64,000 nt of DNA from Clostridia bacterium (GTDB taxonomy: Bacteria; Bacillota; Clostridia; Christensenellales; Aristaeellaceae), in NCBI GenBank assembly GCA_017429695.1, contig JAFROK010000054.1:1-64000 (forward strand), given 5' to 3'. The notes beneath the pieces are model-generated. The model saw nothing but the letters and a program-made list of their open reading frames with translations, ran no database searches and was not told where the DNA came from. The number at the start of each line of letters is the position of its first letter. The first letter of the stretch is position 1. The position numbers and the translations under genes were made by a program. Positions 25,015-33,767 of the stretch are shown piece by piece.

Positions 25015-25668
25015 GTGAGCACCGTGCAGCAGAAGATGGCAGCATTTAAGGTTTATGACCCCACCACCGGACAGTATGTGGAAAAAGAAGTGGAAGGCAT
25101 GGCACAGGAAGCGGCACAGCCCGTTGTCCAGGCCGTGCAGGAAGCGGCGCAGCCCGTTGTCCAGGCTGTGCAGCAGGCGGCCCAGCCGGTTGTCCAGGCC
25201 GTGCAGCCTGTGGTCCAGGCGGCGCAGCCGGTCGTTCAGGCCGTGCAGCAGCAGGCGGTTCCGACGATTCAGGTTCAGCCCCAGCTGCAGCAGATGCCTG
25301 TGATGGTCCAGGATCCTGCGACCGGTCAGCTGGTTCAGCAGATGATGACCGTGCAGTATGACGCGGCCACCGGAACGTATGTGCCTGTGCAGGCGGATCC
25401 CAAGGTTGTGGCGGAACAGCAGAAGGCAGCCGAGAAGGCCGCCCGCGAAGCGGAACGCCAGGCGAAGGAAGCGGAAGCGGCAGCGCGCCGGGCCCGTGCG
25501 GATGAACTGCGCGAGGAAGCGGCGGAACGTGCCCGCCGGAATGATTCTGTTGCCGGCCGCGTCAAGAACACCGCGATTTCCACCGCCACCCGGCAGGTGG
25601 TCAGCAGCCTGACGAGGAATATTACCAAGGCGATCGGTAATCTCTTTGGCAACGGAAAGAAAAAGTAA
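25015..25668 (+). CDS. Separated C-terminal tail of the HerA-like ATPase, or a distinct Q/A/V-repeat protein
   Basis: About 217 residues. After KVYDPTTGQYVEKEVEG come repeats of AAQPVVQAVQ, a Gln-rich stretch, a long charged helix (AEQQKAAEKAAREAERQAKE), and a tail NDSVAGRVKNTAISTATRQ ending in IGNLFGNGKKK. That tail resembles the end of DUF853 proteins (pattern of a Gly-rich amphipathic helix ending in LFG). The frame is the same as that of the ATPase, and only one TGA (24955-24957) separates them; the 19 codons between are open. No good ribosome binding site precedes any start (GTG 25015, GTG 25024, ATG 25036). So it may be one gene broken by a stop. Confidence 0.6.
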   Translation: MSTVQQKMAAFKVYDPTTGQYVEKEVEGMAQEAAQPVVQAVQEAAQPVVQAVQQAAQPVVQAVQPVVQAAQPVVQAVQQQAVPTIQVQPQLQQMPVMVQDPATGQLVQQMMTVQYDAATGTYVPVQADPKVVAEQQKAAEKAAREAERQAKEAEAAARRARADELREEAAERARRNDSVAGRVKNTAISTATRQVVSSLTRNITKAIGNLFGNGKKK

Positions 25669-25731
25669 CCGATGAATCTACGGGCCCGAAAGACCCTGAA
25701 GATTAAACACAATTAAGGGAGGAAACCTGGT

Positions 25732-26124
25732 ATGAAGAAATTCCTGGATGAGTTTAAAGCTTTTGCCTTTAAAGGCAATGTGCTCGAACTGGCAGTCGCC
25801 GTGATCCTCGGCGCGGCCTTCGGCAAAGTGGTAACTGCGGTTGTCGAGATCTTCCTGAACCCGATTCTGGAAGCGCTGACTCCCGCCGGCGCAGCCGGCC
25901 CCGGCTTCTGGGGAGCCCTGCTGAAGTTCCTCTTCGTGGTGATTGAATTCCTGATCACCGCGCTGGTCCTCTTCCTGATCATCAAGGCTTTCAACAAGGC
26001 CAAGGATCTGAAAAAAAAGGAAGAAGCACCCGCGGACCCCACCACCAAGAAGTGCCCCTTCTGCCAGAGCGAGATCGATATCAAGGCGACCCGCTGCCCG
26101 CACTGCACCAGCGAACTGAAGTAA
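25732..26124 (+). CDS. mscL: Large-conductance mechanosensitive channel MscL with C-terminal zinc ribbon
   Basis: 130 residues. The N-terminal amphipathic helix and first membrane helix (FLDEFKAFAFKGNVLELAVA and VILGAAFGKVV, residues 4-36) and the second membrane helix (LFVVIEFLITALVLFLIIKAF, about 65-85) are those of MscL, which opens under hypo-osmotic shock. The usual helical C-terminal bundle is replaced by a double CxxC ribbon (CPFCQSEIDIKATRCPHC, about 107-124). The start follows GGGAGG. Confidence 0.92.
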   Translation: MKKFLDEFKAFAFKGNVLELAVAVILGAAFGKVVTAVVEIFLNPILEALTPAGAAGPGFWGALLKFLFVVIEFLITALVLFLIIKAFNKAKDLKKKEEAPADPTTKKCPFCQSEIDIKATRCPHCTSELK

Positions 26125-26141
26125 TTTCCTGCTGAATGCAC

Positions 26142-26180
26142 ATCAGGCCGTTCCGATTCCGGAACGGCCTGATTGATTTT
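26142..26180 (+). terminator. Terminator after mscL
   Basis: ATCAGGCCGTTCCG (26142-26155) pairs with CGGAACGGCCTGAT (26160-26173), loop ATTC, followed by TGATTTT. Confidence 0.85.
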
Positions 26181-26216
26181 CCGCAGAAGTTTTTTTCCGG
26201 AGGCGGAATTTCAGCA

Positions 26217-26245
26217 TTGACAATTTTACAGCAACCCTGTATCAT
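26217..26245 (+). promoter_or_regulatory. Promoter of the SAM riboswitch-metK transcript
   Basis: TTGACA (26217-26222) and TATCAT (26240-26245), spacer 17, placed about 15 bases before the aptamer. Confidence 0.8.
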
Positions 26246-26259
26246 GTCCTGCGCAAACC

Positions 26260-26430
26260 CTTATCACGAGTGACCGAGGGATGGGCCCGATGACGTCACG
26301 GCAACCGGCCTCAGGCATGGTGCCAATTCCCGCAGCGCGCACACCCGGAAACGGAGCGCTGGCAGATAAGGACAATCTTGAATCAGGATTGAGTCCCGTC
26401 TGGCTTGTGTGCAGGCCGGGCGCTTTTTTT
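26260..26430 (+). ncRNA. SAM-I (S-box) riboswitch with terminator
   Basis: The aptamer (26260-26370) begins CTTATC and ends GATAAG, which pair as P1. Core elements are present in order: CGAGTGACCGAGGGA, GGCCCGATGA, CGGCAACC, GGTGCCAATTC, GCAG. A hairpin (26371-26396, GACAATC/GATTGAGTC) is followed by a GGCTTG/CAGGCC hairpin with seven T (26424-26430), the expected off-state terminator. High S-adenosylmethionine should stop transcription before metK, which makes that same metabolite. Confidence 0.93.
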
Positions 26431-26456
26431 GCGAAAATATGATTGAGGAGGACCCC

Positions 26457-27632
26457 ATGCGCAAACTTTTTACTTCCGAATCTGTTACCGAGGGACATCC
26501 TGACAAGCTGTGCGACCAGATTTCCGATGCGGTGCTGGACGCGATCCTGGCTGAGGATCCTATGGCCCGGGTGGCCTGCGAAACCTTTGCCACAACCGGG
26601 ATGATTACCGTAATGGGTGAAATCACGACATCCACCTATGCGGATATTCCGGCAATTGTTCGGAAAACCGTGATGGATATCGGTTACGACGCTCCTGAAA
26701 AATCCTTTAACGGCGCTACATGTGCCGTGACGACAGCCATTCACGAACAGAGCCCGGATATCGCCATGGGTGTGAACGACGCACTGGAAACCCGCGCAAC
26801 AGGCAGTGAAGCGGATACCGGCGCCGGGGACCAGGGCATGATGTTCGGCTTTGCCTGCAACGAAACGCCGGAGAAAATGCCGCTGCCCATTGCCCTCAGC
26901 CACCGGCTGGCCAGGAAACTGACCGAGGTGCGGAAAGCCGGCGTGCTGCCATTCCTGTATCCGGACGGAAAAACCCAGGTGACCGTGGAATATGAGGACG
27001 GAAAGCCTGTGGCGGTGGATACAGTTGTGGTATCCGCCCAGCATGCGGCGGACGCGACCCAGGAGGAGATCCGGGAGGGGATTATGAAGCATGTGATCCT
27101 GCCGGTGATTCCGAAGGAGCTGCTGACGGACAAAACGCGGTATTTCATCAACCCCACCGGGCGGTTTGTGATCGGTGGACCGGCCGGGGATACCGGACTG
27201 ACCGGCCGGAAGATCATCGTGGATACCTACGGCGGTTCTGCGCCGCACGGCGGCGGATGCTTCAGCGGCAAGGATCCCACCAAGGTGGACCGCAGCGCTG
27301 CTTATGCCGCGCGGTATGCGGCAAAGAATGTGGTAGCCGCTGGCCTGGCGGACCGCTGCCAGATCCAGCTGGCCTACGCAATCGGCGTGGCGGAACCGGT
27401 ATCTGTGCTGGTGGACACCTTCGGCACCGGAAAGCTGGACGATGGAAAGCTGGCGGAGATTGTCAACAAGGTGTTTGATTTCCGGCCCGCGGCCATTATC
27501 CGCAAGCTGGACCTGCGCCGGCCGATCTACCGGCAGACGGCTGCCTACGGGCACTTCGGCCGGACGGATATCGACCTGCCCTGGGAACGGGAGGACATGA
27601 CGGAGGCCCTGAAAGCCGCCGTCAATGCCTGA
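26457..27632 (+). CDS. metK: S-adenosylmethionine synthetase
   Basis: About 391 residues, standard length. N-terminal [20 protein letters not shown] holds the ATP-binding histidine. [13 protein letters not shown] is the central signature, and [21 protein letters not shown] the third conserved block (split at FSG). The enzyme makes SAM from methionine and ATP. The ATG at 26457 follows GAGGAG at 26445-26450. The frame extends upstream into the riboswitch terminator but is not translated there. Feedback by the riboswitch directly upstream is clear. Confidence 0.97.
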   Translation: MRKLFTSESVTEGHPDKLCDQISDAVLDAILAEDPMARVACETFATTGMITVMGEITTSTYADIPAIVRKTVMDIGYDAPEKSFNGATCAVTTAIHEQSPDIAMGVNDALETRATGSEADTGAGDQGMMFGFACNETPEKMPLPIALSHRLARKLTEVRKAGVLPFLYPDGKTQVTVEYEDGKPVAVDTVVVSAQHAADATQEEIREGIMKHVILPVIPKELLTDKTRYFINPTGRFVIGGPAGDTGLTGRKIIVDTYGGSAPHGGGCFSGKDPTKVDRSAAYAARYAAKNVVAAGLADRCQIQLAYAIGVAEPVSVLVDTFGTGKLDDGKLAEIVNKVFDFRPAAIIRKLDLRRPIYRQTAAYGHFGRTDIDLPWEREDMTEALKAAVNA

Positions 27633-27651
27633 TCAGCAAAGGAATTATGCG

Positions 27652-27684
27652 AGCAGTATTCGTTGTTGCGGATACTGCTTTTTT
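27652..27684 (+). terminator. Terminator after metK
   Basis: AGCAGTATTCG (27652-27662) and CGGATACTGCT (27669-27679), one T-G wobble, loop TTGTTG, followed by TTTTTT. Confidence 0.85.
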
Positions 27685-27697
27685 GCTGGATCAGGCT

Positions 27698-27735
27698 AAA
27701 AACTGATAACAGAAGACTGATAACTGAAAACTGAG
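27698..27735. repeat. ACTGATAACTGA-type intergenic repeat
   Basis: AACTGATAAC, ACTGATAACTGA and AAACTGA follow each other in this gap. Related strings stand at 47130-47148 and around 16918-16937. They look like copies of a short dispersed intergenic repeat. Confidence 0.45.
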
Positions 27736-27736
27736 C

Positions 27737-27765
27737 TTGAACGAATCCCGCCGGTGTGATAAACT
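27737..27765 (+). promoter_or_regulatory. Promoter of ppk1
   Basis: TTGAAC (27737-27742) and TAAACT (27760-27765), spacer 17. Confidence 0.6.
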
Positions 27766-27837
27766 ATTTTTCAGAACAATCGTTATCCGCATATCAAACA
27801 AACACGGATTTTTCCGTGATAATAAAGGAAGGATCGA

Positions 27838-30003
27838 ATGAGTTCGAAAGACAAAAAGGGACGGGAATCTATTCCGGAAAGTATCTACATCAATCGGGAG
27901 CTGAGCTGGCTTGCGTTTAACCGGCGCGTGCTGCTGGAGGCGGCCGACCCGAAAGTGCCGCTGCTGGAACGGCTGAAGTTCCTGATGATTTATCAGTCCA
28001 ATCTGGAAGAATTCTTCCGGGTGCGGATCGGGATCCTGACGCATCGGGCGCTGCTGACCCCGGATACGCCGGATCCGCTGACGAAGATGCTGCCGGAGGC
28101 GCAGATCAACGAAGTGCTGCGTATTACCCGGGAACAGCAGACGGTGATGGAAAACATCTGGAAATCCATCCGGGAAGAACTGCGCGCCAACAAGATTGAC
28201 GTGCTGGAGTTCCGGAAGATCAGTAAGGTGGATGAGCTGATGAGCAAAAAGCTTTTCGGCGATATCCGGGACCTGCTGTTTCCGAAAATCATCGGGCTGG
28301 ACCAGCCGCTGCCCTTCCTGTGGAGCGGGGAGGCGCATGTCATCGCATTCCTCGGCAGGGGTACGGAGCAGAAGCTCTGCATCATTCCGCTACATCGGCT
28401 GCCGGCTTACCAGAGCTTTGAAATCGAAGGTACCCAGAAGATTGTGATGACCGCATCCCTCGTGCGTCATTTCCTGCCGCTGCTCCTGAAGAAGGAAAAC
28501 CTGGCTGTGACACAGTCGGTCGTGGTGGATGTGACGCGGAACGCTGACGTTTTTATCACCAAGGATGAGATCCAGGCGGATGACGACCTGCGCGAGAAAA
28601 TGAGCGGCATGCTCAGCAAGCGGAAGCGGGAAATGCCGGTGCGTGCGCGGATTTACGGCAAACTGACGGATCCGGCGCGGGCGCTGCTGATCAAAAAGCT
28701 ACATGTGCCGGAAAGCCGGCTGTTCTCCCAGTCGGTGCCTTTCGACCTGTCCTTCCGCTCCTGCATTAACGGCCCCACGTCATTCAAATATCCGGACCGC
28801 AAGCCTGCCCGCGATATCGGCCTCCAGAAAGGGGAATACTTCCCCTATATCGAAAAGCAGGACCTGCTGATGAGCTTCCCCTTCCAGAGCATGCTCTCCT
28901 TTGTGGACCTTATCTACGAAGCGGCGGACAATCCGAACGTCCGGTCCATCAAAATCACGCTGTACCGGATGTCCGGCAGCAGCAAGGTGGCCGCCGCGCT
29001 GGCCTATGCCGCGGACCGCGGCAAGGACGTGCTGTGCCTGCTGGAACTGCGGGCCCGCTTTGACGAGCAGAACAACATCGATTATTCCGAAATGCTGGAG
29101 GACGCGGGATGCCGCGTGATCTATGGCCTGCCGGACCATAAGGTGCACAGCAAGCTGTGCGTGATTACCCTGGATGAAAACGGCAAGGAACGCCGCATTA
29201 CCCAGGTGGGTACCGGAAATTACAACGAAGTGACCAGCGAACAGTATACCGACCTGTCCCTGATTACTGCCCGGGACGATGCGGGGCTTGATGCGGAAGC
29301 GGTCTTTGCCGCCCTGGAAGATGGGGAGCTGCCGCCGGAAATGCAGCATTTGTGGATTGCCCCGAAAAGCTTTATCAGCCGCGTGCTGGAAATGCTGGAT
29401 CGGGAGCTTGCCAAGGGCGAAAACGGCCATGTGGCGATCAAGGCCAACGCTATGAACAACCGGGCGATCATGGAGAAAATGATCGAATGTTCCCGGGCCG
29501 GCGTCAAGGTGGAGCTGTTTATCCGAGGGATCTGCTCGCTGCGGCCCGGCGTCCCCGGACTGACGGAGAACATTACCGTGTCGAGCGTTGTCGGGCGCTG
29601 GCTGGAGCATTCCCGGATTTACAGCTTCGGCGACGGAGAGGATCAGCGGATCTTCATCGGTTCCGGCGATATGCTGAACCGGAACCTGGAGCGGCGCGTG
29701 GAGGCCTTTATCGAGGCGGTAACGCCGGATACCCGGGAGCAGCTGAACGAAATCCTCAGGGCGCTGCGGGAAGACCGGGAGAAGGCCTGGATGATGCATT
29801 CAGACGGCACATATGCCCGCGGGGAGGGCGGTGCCGGAACGTCTTCCCAGGAAGCGCTTTACCGTTATTTCAGCACGCGGAAGGTTTTCCTGAATGCGCC
29901 TGGATCGGAAAAGAAGCCCGAAGAAAGGAAGAAGCAGGCAGAATCAAAAGAACCGGCGCAGAAAAGCACATTCCGCGAGTGGTTCCGGAAGCTGCTTGAG
30001 TAA
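27838..30003 (+). CDS. ppk1: Polyphosphate kinase 1
   Basis: 721 residues, full length. N-terminal INRELSWLAFNRRVL, the phospholipase D-like domains with the catalytic HKVHSKLC (His near 434) and LEHSRIYSFG (His near 590), and the arginine-rich ATP site RSIKITLYRMSG are in place. The enzyme builds polyphosphate from ATP at the membrane. The last 50 residues are a charged tail (KKPEERKKQAESKEPAQK) not needed for the fold. A ROK kinase gene follows 31 bases later and may be co-transcribed. Confidence 0.95.
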   Translation: MSSKDKKGRESIPESIYINRELSWLAFNRRVLLEAADPKVPLLERLKFLMIYQSNLEEFFRVRIGILTHRALLTPDTPDPLTKMLPEAQINEVLRITREQQTVMENIWKSIREELRANKIDVLEFRKISKVDELMSKKLFGDIRDLLFPKIIGLDQPLPFLWSGEAHVIAFLGRGTEQKLCIIPLHRLPAYQSFEIEGTQKIVMTASLVRHFLPLLLKKENLAVTQSVVVDVTRNADVFITKDEIQADDDLREKMSGMLSKRKREMPVRARIYGKLTDPARALLIKKLHVPESRLFSQSVPFDLSFRSCINGPTSFKYPDRKPARDIGLQKGEYFPYIEKQDLLMSFPFQSMLSFVDLIYEAADNPNVRSIKITLYRMSGSSKVAAALAYAADRGKDVLCLLELRARFDEQNNIDYSEMLEDAGCRVIYGLPDHKVHSKLCVITLDENGKERRITQVGTGNYNEVTSEQYTDLSLITARDDAGLDAEAVFAALEDGELPPEMQHLWIAPKSFISRVLEMLDRELAKGENGHVAIKANAMNNRAIMEKMIECSRAGVKVELFIRGICSLRPGVPGLTENITVSSVVGRWLEHSRIYSFGDGEDQRIFIGSGDMLNRNLERRVEAFIEAVTPDTREQLNEILRALREDREKAWMMHSDGTYARGEGGAGTSSQEALYRYFSTRKVFLNAPGSEKKPEERKKQAESKEPAQKSTFREWFRKLLE

Positions 30004-30034
30004 TCAGTTGTCAAAAAAGGGAGGGATTGTTGAA

Positions 30035-30997
30035 ATGGGAGAAAAGTATAACATTTGCCTGGATGTCGGCGGAACCAAGGTGCTGGGTGCGATTTTCAAT
30101 GAAAAGGACGAGATTATCTATCGCCTGAAAAAACGCTCCAAGAGCGGCGGCGAAGGCGCGACGGACGTGGAAAAGGTGATCATCGATGTGGTAGAGGAGA
30201 TGATCAAAGCGTCCGGCATCGACCGCAAAAAGCTGAATGCCGTGGCATCCTGCGCGCCGGGCGTCATCGACCAGGACAAGGGTATCGTGCTGTTTACGCC
30301 GAACCTGCCCTGGCGGAATTATGACATGGCGTCTTCCATGCGGAAACAGTTTGGTGTTCCCTTCTATGTCGGAAATGATGTGAACCTCGGCGTTCTCGGC
30401 GAGTTCCACTTCGGCGCGGCCCGGGGATACAAGAACATTGTGGGGTTCTTTGTCGGCACCGGCATGGGCGGCGGATTGGTGCTGAACGGATCACTGTATA
30501 CCGGCCATCTGTTTAAGGGGGCGGAATATGGCCATATGATCCTGGATCCGGAAGGCCCGCTGTGCAACTGCGGCCAGCGGGGCTGCCTGGAGGCCTTCTC
30601 CAGCAAGCAGGGCATGAGTGCCTACATCCGCCAACAGGTAGCCCGCGGACGGGAAAGCGCCATGGCGGAAGCGGTGACGGAAGGCGTATTCCGCTCCAAG
30701 AAACTGGTCAAAGCGCTGGAAGCCGGTGACAAGGTGGCGGAGGAAGCCGTCGACCGCGCCTGCCATTGGCTGGCGGTGGCAACCGGTAATATGATCAATA
30801 CCTTCTCGCCGGACCTGATTCTTTACGGCGGCGGTGTCATTGAGGCACTGGGGGACCTGTTCCTGAAGAAGATCCTGGCGGAAGTGGACCGGTACTGTAT
30901 GCCTCTCATCCGCTCCACAGTGGATATCAAGATCGCTTCACTGGGCGACGATTCCATTCTTTACGGTGACCTGGCCATGATCAAAGGACTTAAGTAG
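30035..30997 (+). CDS. ROK-family sugar kinase (glucokinase-like)
   Basis: 320 residues. The phosphate-binding LDVGGTKVLGAIF (residues 8-20), the catalytic GNDVNLGVLGE, the glycine-rich GFFVGTGMGGGLVLNG, the substrate histidine in GAEYGHMIL, and the zinc motif CNCGQRGCLE (about 173-182) are all seen. Likely glucokinase (ATP-dependent), but ROK specificity cannot be read with certainty. Start chosen from GGGAGGG about 11 bases upstream. It may form an operon with ppk1. Confidence 0.88.
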   Translation: MGEKYNICLDVGGTKVLGAIFNEKDEIIYRLKKRSKSGGEGATDVEKVIIDVVEEMIKASGIDRKKLNAVASCAPGVIDQDKGIVLFTPNLPWRNYDMASSMRKQFGVPFYVGNDVNLGVLGEFHFGAARGYKNIVGFFVGTGMGGGLVLNGSLYTGHLFKGAEYGHMILDPEGPLCNCGQRGCLEAFSSKQGMSAYIRQQVARGRESAMAEAVTEGVFRSKKLVKALEAGDKVAEEAVDRACHWLAVATGNMINTFSPDLILYGGGVIEALGDLFLKKILAEVDRYCMPLIRSTVDIKIASLGDDSILYGDLAMIKGLK

Positions 30998-31034
30998 TGA
31001 TTAGTGGTTAGTGATCAGATGACGGATATATAAC

Positions 31035-31070
31035 AAAGAACCTCCTCGCAGTTTGAGGAGGTTCTTTTTT
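31035..31070. terminator. Bidirectional terminator between the ROK kinase and pduL
   Basis: AAAGAACCTCCTC (31035-31047) pairs with GAGGAGGTTCTTT (31055-31067); TTTTTT follows on the plus strand and, on the minus strand, the A-rich left flank gives a T-run. It sits between convergent genes. Confidence 0.9.
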
Positions 31071-31081
31071 GAAAGCCTGTT

Positions 31082-31654
31082 TTACTTGATCAGTTCGCCC
31101 ATGGTGCCGTTGACGGCGCAGGCGGCGTTGCTTTCATCGGTATCGATATGCATCGCCAGGGAGAACTTTTCGCTGACGCGGACCACCACATCGCCGAAAA
31201 CGAGGGCACGGCCGTCGGTATCCACTTTCACGGAAACCACGTCCTTATCCTTGACGCCGAAATCAGCGGCATCGGCGGGGGTCATGTGGATGTGGCGCTT
31301 GGCGGCGATAACGCCTTCCTTCACTTCCACTTCGCCGGCAGGGCCGACCAGCTTGCAGGCGCCGGATCCCGCGATATCGCCGGATTCACGCACGGGGGCA
31401 GCAACGCCGATGGAACGGGCATCCGTCAGGGACAGCTCCACCTGGGTGGCGGGACGCACGGGCCCCAGGATGCGGACGCGCTTCAGCGTGTTCTTCGGGC
31501 CGACGACGTCCACCTGCTCTTCGCTGGCAAACTGTCCTGGCTGGGACAGCCAGCTCTTGACGGTCAGCTCATGGCCAGCGCCGAAGAGGGCTTCAAGATC
31601 TTCCTTGGTGACATGTACATGACGGGCGGAGGTTTCGACAAGAATCTTGCTCAT
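31082..31654 (-). CDS. pduL: PduL-type phosphate acyltransferase
   Basis: 190 residues with two PduL domains. Metal ligands are visible in ARHVHVTKED (residues about 10-19) and in KRHIHMTPADA (about 119-129). QPGQFASEEQVDVVGPK and VRILGPVRPATQVELSLTDAR are family blocks. It converts acyl-CoA to acyl phosphate, and with acetyl-CoA it can replace Pta. No N-terminal encapsulation peptide and no microcompartment genes are near, so it is probably a cytosolic housekeeping phosphotransacetylase. Confidence 0.92.
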   Translation of the reverse strand: MSKILVETSARHVHVTKEDLEALFGAGHELTVKSWLSQPGQFASEEQVDVVGPKNTLKRVRILGPVRPATQVELSLTDARSIGVAAPVRESGDIAGSGACKLVGPAGEVEVKEGVIAAKRHIHMTPADAADFGVKDKDVVSVKVDTDGRALVFGDVVVRVSEKFSLAMHIDTDESNAACAVNGTMGELIK

Positions 31655-31819
31655 AGTTCCGTTCTCCTTTGCTAAAACAAATTCAGACTGGTGATGAGAT
31701 GCTTCGCTTCACCCGCAATGGCGCCCGGAATCTGTCCGGAATGGCATCGGAGGAGGCGAAAACCCGTTTCAATCATTCCAACAATTTATTATATGACGAA
31801 CGGCTGTTAAAAATCAAGC

Positions 31820-31848
31820 TTGACAAGCTGAAAGTGCTTCGATATACT
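31820..31848 (+). promoter_or_regulatory. Consensus sigma-A promoter of rpmH
   Basis: TTGACA (31820-31825) and TATACT (31843-31848), spacer 17, 73 bases before the rpmH start. A near-perfect promoter, as expected for a ribosomal protein. Confidence 0.85.
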
Positions 31849-31921
31849 ATACAGGCTGTTCTGTAAATTCTTCGGGGCAGCAGGCCCTGAAGTATTGTTA
31901 ATGGATGAGGAGTGTTGATTC

Positions 31922-32056
31922 ATGTTCCGTACGTATCAGCCCAAAAAACGTCAGCGCAGCAAGGTGCACGGCTTCCGTGCCCGCATGGCGACCCGCAACG
32001 GCCGTCGTGTTCTGGCTGCCCGTCGCCGCCGCGGCCGCAAAGAGCTGACCGTGTAA
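31922..32056 (+). CDS. rpmH: Ribosomal protein L34
   Basis: 44 residues: [18 protein letters not shown], then [17 protein letters not shown] and a short basic end. These blocks are those of L34, a small protein of the 50S subunit. A GAGGAG ribosome binding site lies about 11 bases upstream. It heads the rpmH-rnpA-yidD-yidC-jag block. Met-Phe rather than Met-Lys at the start is the only oddity. Confidence 0.97.
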   Translation: MFRTYQPKKRQRSKVHGFRARMATRNGRRVLAARRRRGRKELTV

Positions 32057-32097
32057 TTCCGGCGTTGTGAAGCTGAGTTCGTTTGAGTGAGGATGAG

Positions 32098-32129
32098 GCC
32101 CGCCCGTTTTTCCAACCGGGCGGGCTTTT
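32098..32129 (+). terminator. Terminator or attenuator between rpmH and rnpA
   Basis: GCCCGCCCG (32098-32106) and CGGGCGGGC (32117-32125) form a perfect 9-bp GC stem, followed by TTTTC. It could reduce rnpA expression relative to rpmH. Confidence 0.75.
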
Positions 32130-32172
32130 CCGCTATATGGATGCTCCGCGAGAGCGGAAGGATTGGACAGGC

Positions 32173-32532
32173 ATGGAAAGATGCTATCGGCTGCAAAAAA
32201 ACCGTGCGTTTCAGTATGTGTACCGCAGGGGACACAGCTGCGCATGCCGGAACCTGGTTCTGCTTCTGGCCCCCGGCCGGGAGAAGAAAGTCGGTTTTTC
32301 CGTCAGCAAGAAAGTAGGCAACGCCGTGACCCGGAATAAGGTCAAGCGCCGCCTGCGGGAATGCTTCCGGCCCCATCTGGGGGATGTGAAAAACGGGCTG
32401 TACGTTTTCGTCGCCAGGCCTGCGGCCGCGGAGGCCACCTTTGAGACGCTGCAGAAGGATACGGCGTATCTGCTGCGCAAGCAGAACGCATTCCTTCAGG
32501 AGAAGGCGCCGGAAGGGAATCGCGCCAGATGA
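32173..32532 (+). CDS. rnpA: Ribonuclease P protein component
   Basis: 119 residues, usual size. The RNR signature region [18 protein letters not shown] then VKRRLRE (about residues 40-64) binds the RNase P RNA. The start ATG at 32173 follows GGAAGG. The frame opens 30 codons earlier, but that part runs through the terminator hairpin. The stop overlaps the yidD start by 4 bases (ATGA). Confidence 0.93.
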   Translation: MERCYRLQKNRAFQYVYRRGHSCACRNLVLLLAPGREKKVGFSVSKKVGNAVTRNKVKRRLRECFRPHLGDVKNGLYVFVARPAAAEATFETLQKDTAYLLRKQNAFLQEKAPEGNRAR

Positions 32533-32771
32533 GAAAGCTGATGCTTGCCATGATCCGCTTTTATCGCCGGAATCTGAGCCATCGCAAGAAACACCCGACA
32601 TGCCGGTATATACCAACCTGCTCTGAGTATGCCGTGACCGCCATTGAGCGGTATGGTGCGCTGAAGGGCGGGCGGATGGCCGCATGGCGGCTGCTGCGGT
32701 GCAATCCGTTCAGCAAGGGCGGATATGATCCGGTGCCGGAGGATCCGAATACTACTTTAAGGAGGGAATAA
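32529..32771 (+). CDS. yidD: Membrane protein insertion efficiency factor YidD
   Basis: 80 residues. [39 protein letters not shown] and [18 protein letters not shown] are the conserved blocks with three cysteines. The protein binds the inner face of the membrane and helps YidC-mediated insertion. It overlaps rnpA by 4 bases and precedes yidC by 6, so translation is coupled. Confidence 0.95.
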   Translation: MRKLMLAMIRFYRRNLSHRKKHPTCRYIPTCSEYAVTAIERYGALKGGRMAAWRLLRCNPFSKGGYDPVPEDPNTTLRRE

Positions 32772-32777
32772 TCCGGA

Positions 32778-33767
32778 ATGAACCAATTTTTCTACAATGT
32801 GCTGCAGTGGATCAGCAGCTGGGCCGGAAGCTGGGGCCTGGCCATGATCATCTTTACGATCCTGATCCGTCTGATCCTGACGCCGCTGGATATCAAGAGC
32901 CGGGTCAGCATGCGGAAAACCCAGAAGCTGGCGCCGCAGCAGCAGGCGCTGCAGAAGAAGTACGCCAATGACAAGGAAAAACTGAACCAGAAAATGGCGG
33001 AGCTGTACAAGAAGGAGCACATCAATCCCCTGTCCAGCTGCCTGCCGCTGCTGCTGACGTGGCCTGTTCTGATCATTATCTTCGGTGCGATGCGCATGGC
33101 GGCCAATGAACAGCTGCTTGCTCAGGTTGCGGATATTCTGAACGGAAATGAACCCGTGCTGGAACCGTTCCTGTGGATCAAGAACATCTGGATGCCCGAC
33201 AATGTTTTCCGGGCAGCCTGGCCGGACGAAGCCGCACTGAAAGCGGTGGCCGATACCAATATCTGGATGGAGAGCTTTTTCAAGAACCTGAATCCGGCTG
33301 TGGTTGAGGAACTGGGTCTCACAGCGGGAAGTTTCGACAAGGACGCGCTTGCGGAAACGATTAAGACGATTGTTGCAAAGATGCAGGAACTCAGGCCCTT
33401 TGAATGCGGAAATTCCAGCTTCACGCTGAACCTGGTAATTGCCCAGTGGACCGTTCCGAACATTTTTAACGGTCTCCTGCTCCTGCCGATCCTGTCCGGC
33501 GTGACGCAGATCATCATGACCAAAGTGACAACCGGGAACCAGGCACAGCAGCCGTCACCGAACGGCGGGCCGAACACCGGCAAATTCATGCAGTGGTTCT
33601 TCCCGATTTTCTCCGTTGTGATCTGCCTTGGTTACAGTGCGATTTTCTCCCTGTATTGGGTAACGGGTAACGTTCTGAGCATGATCCAGACGATTGTGAT
33701 CAACAAGGTGCTTGACAAAAAAGAACAGATGGCCGCGCCGGTGGCCGGAGAGGGGAGTGTCAGATGA
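32778..33767 (+). CDS. yidC: Membrane protein insertase YidC/SpoIIIJ
   Basis: 329 residues, Gram-positive short form. The membrane core with the positively charged groove (WGLAMIIFTILIRLILTPLD with Arg near residue 33), then MRKTQKLAPQQQALQKKY, then LLTWPVLIIIFGAM and a C-terminal pair of helices (FFPIFSVVICLGYSAIFSLYW). An insert of about 90 residues lies between helices 2 and 3 (NIWMPDNVFRAAW onward). It inserts membrane proteins with or without SecYEG. It overlaps the jag gene by 4 bases. Confidence 0.95.
   Translation: MNQFFYNVLQWISSWAGSWGLAMIIFTILIRLILTPLDIKSRVSMRKTQKLAPQQQALQKKYANDKEKLNQKMAELYKKEHINPLSSCLPLLLTWPVLIIIFGAMRMAANEQLLAQVADILNGNEPVLEPFLWIKNIWMPDNVFRAAWPDEAALKAVADTNIWMESFFKNLNPAVVEELGLTAGSFDKDALAETIKTIVAKMQELRPFECGNSSFTLNLVIAQWTVPNIFNGLLLLPILSGVTQIIMTKVTTGNQAQQPSPNGGPNTGKFMQWFFPIFSVVICLGYSAIFSLYWVTGNVLSMIQTIVINKVLDKKEQMAAPVAGEGSVR

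Noticed and set aside
26409..26456. Upstream start for metK
   Set aside because: It lies in the riboswitch terminator; the ATG at 26457 has GAGGAG.
31082..31654. Microcompartment locus suggested by pduL
   Set aside because: No shell protein or diol dehydratase genes nearby, and no N-terminal targeting extension.
31669..31866. Plus-strand frame of 65 codons upstream of rpmH
   Set aside because: It runs over the rpmH promoter and lacks a ribosome binding site.
31655..31921. Possible replication origin next to rpmH
   Set aside because: No dnaA gene and no cluster of TTATCCACA-type boxes.
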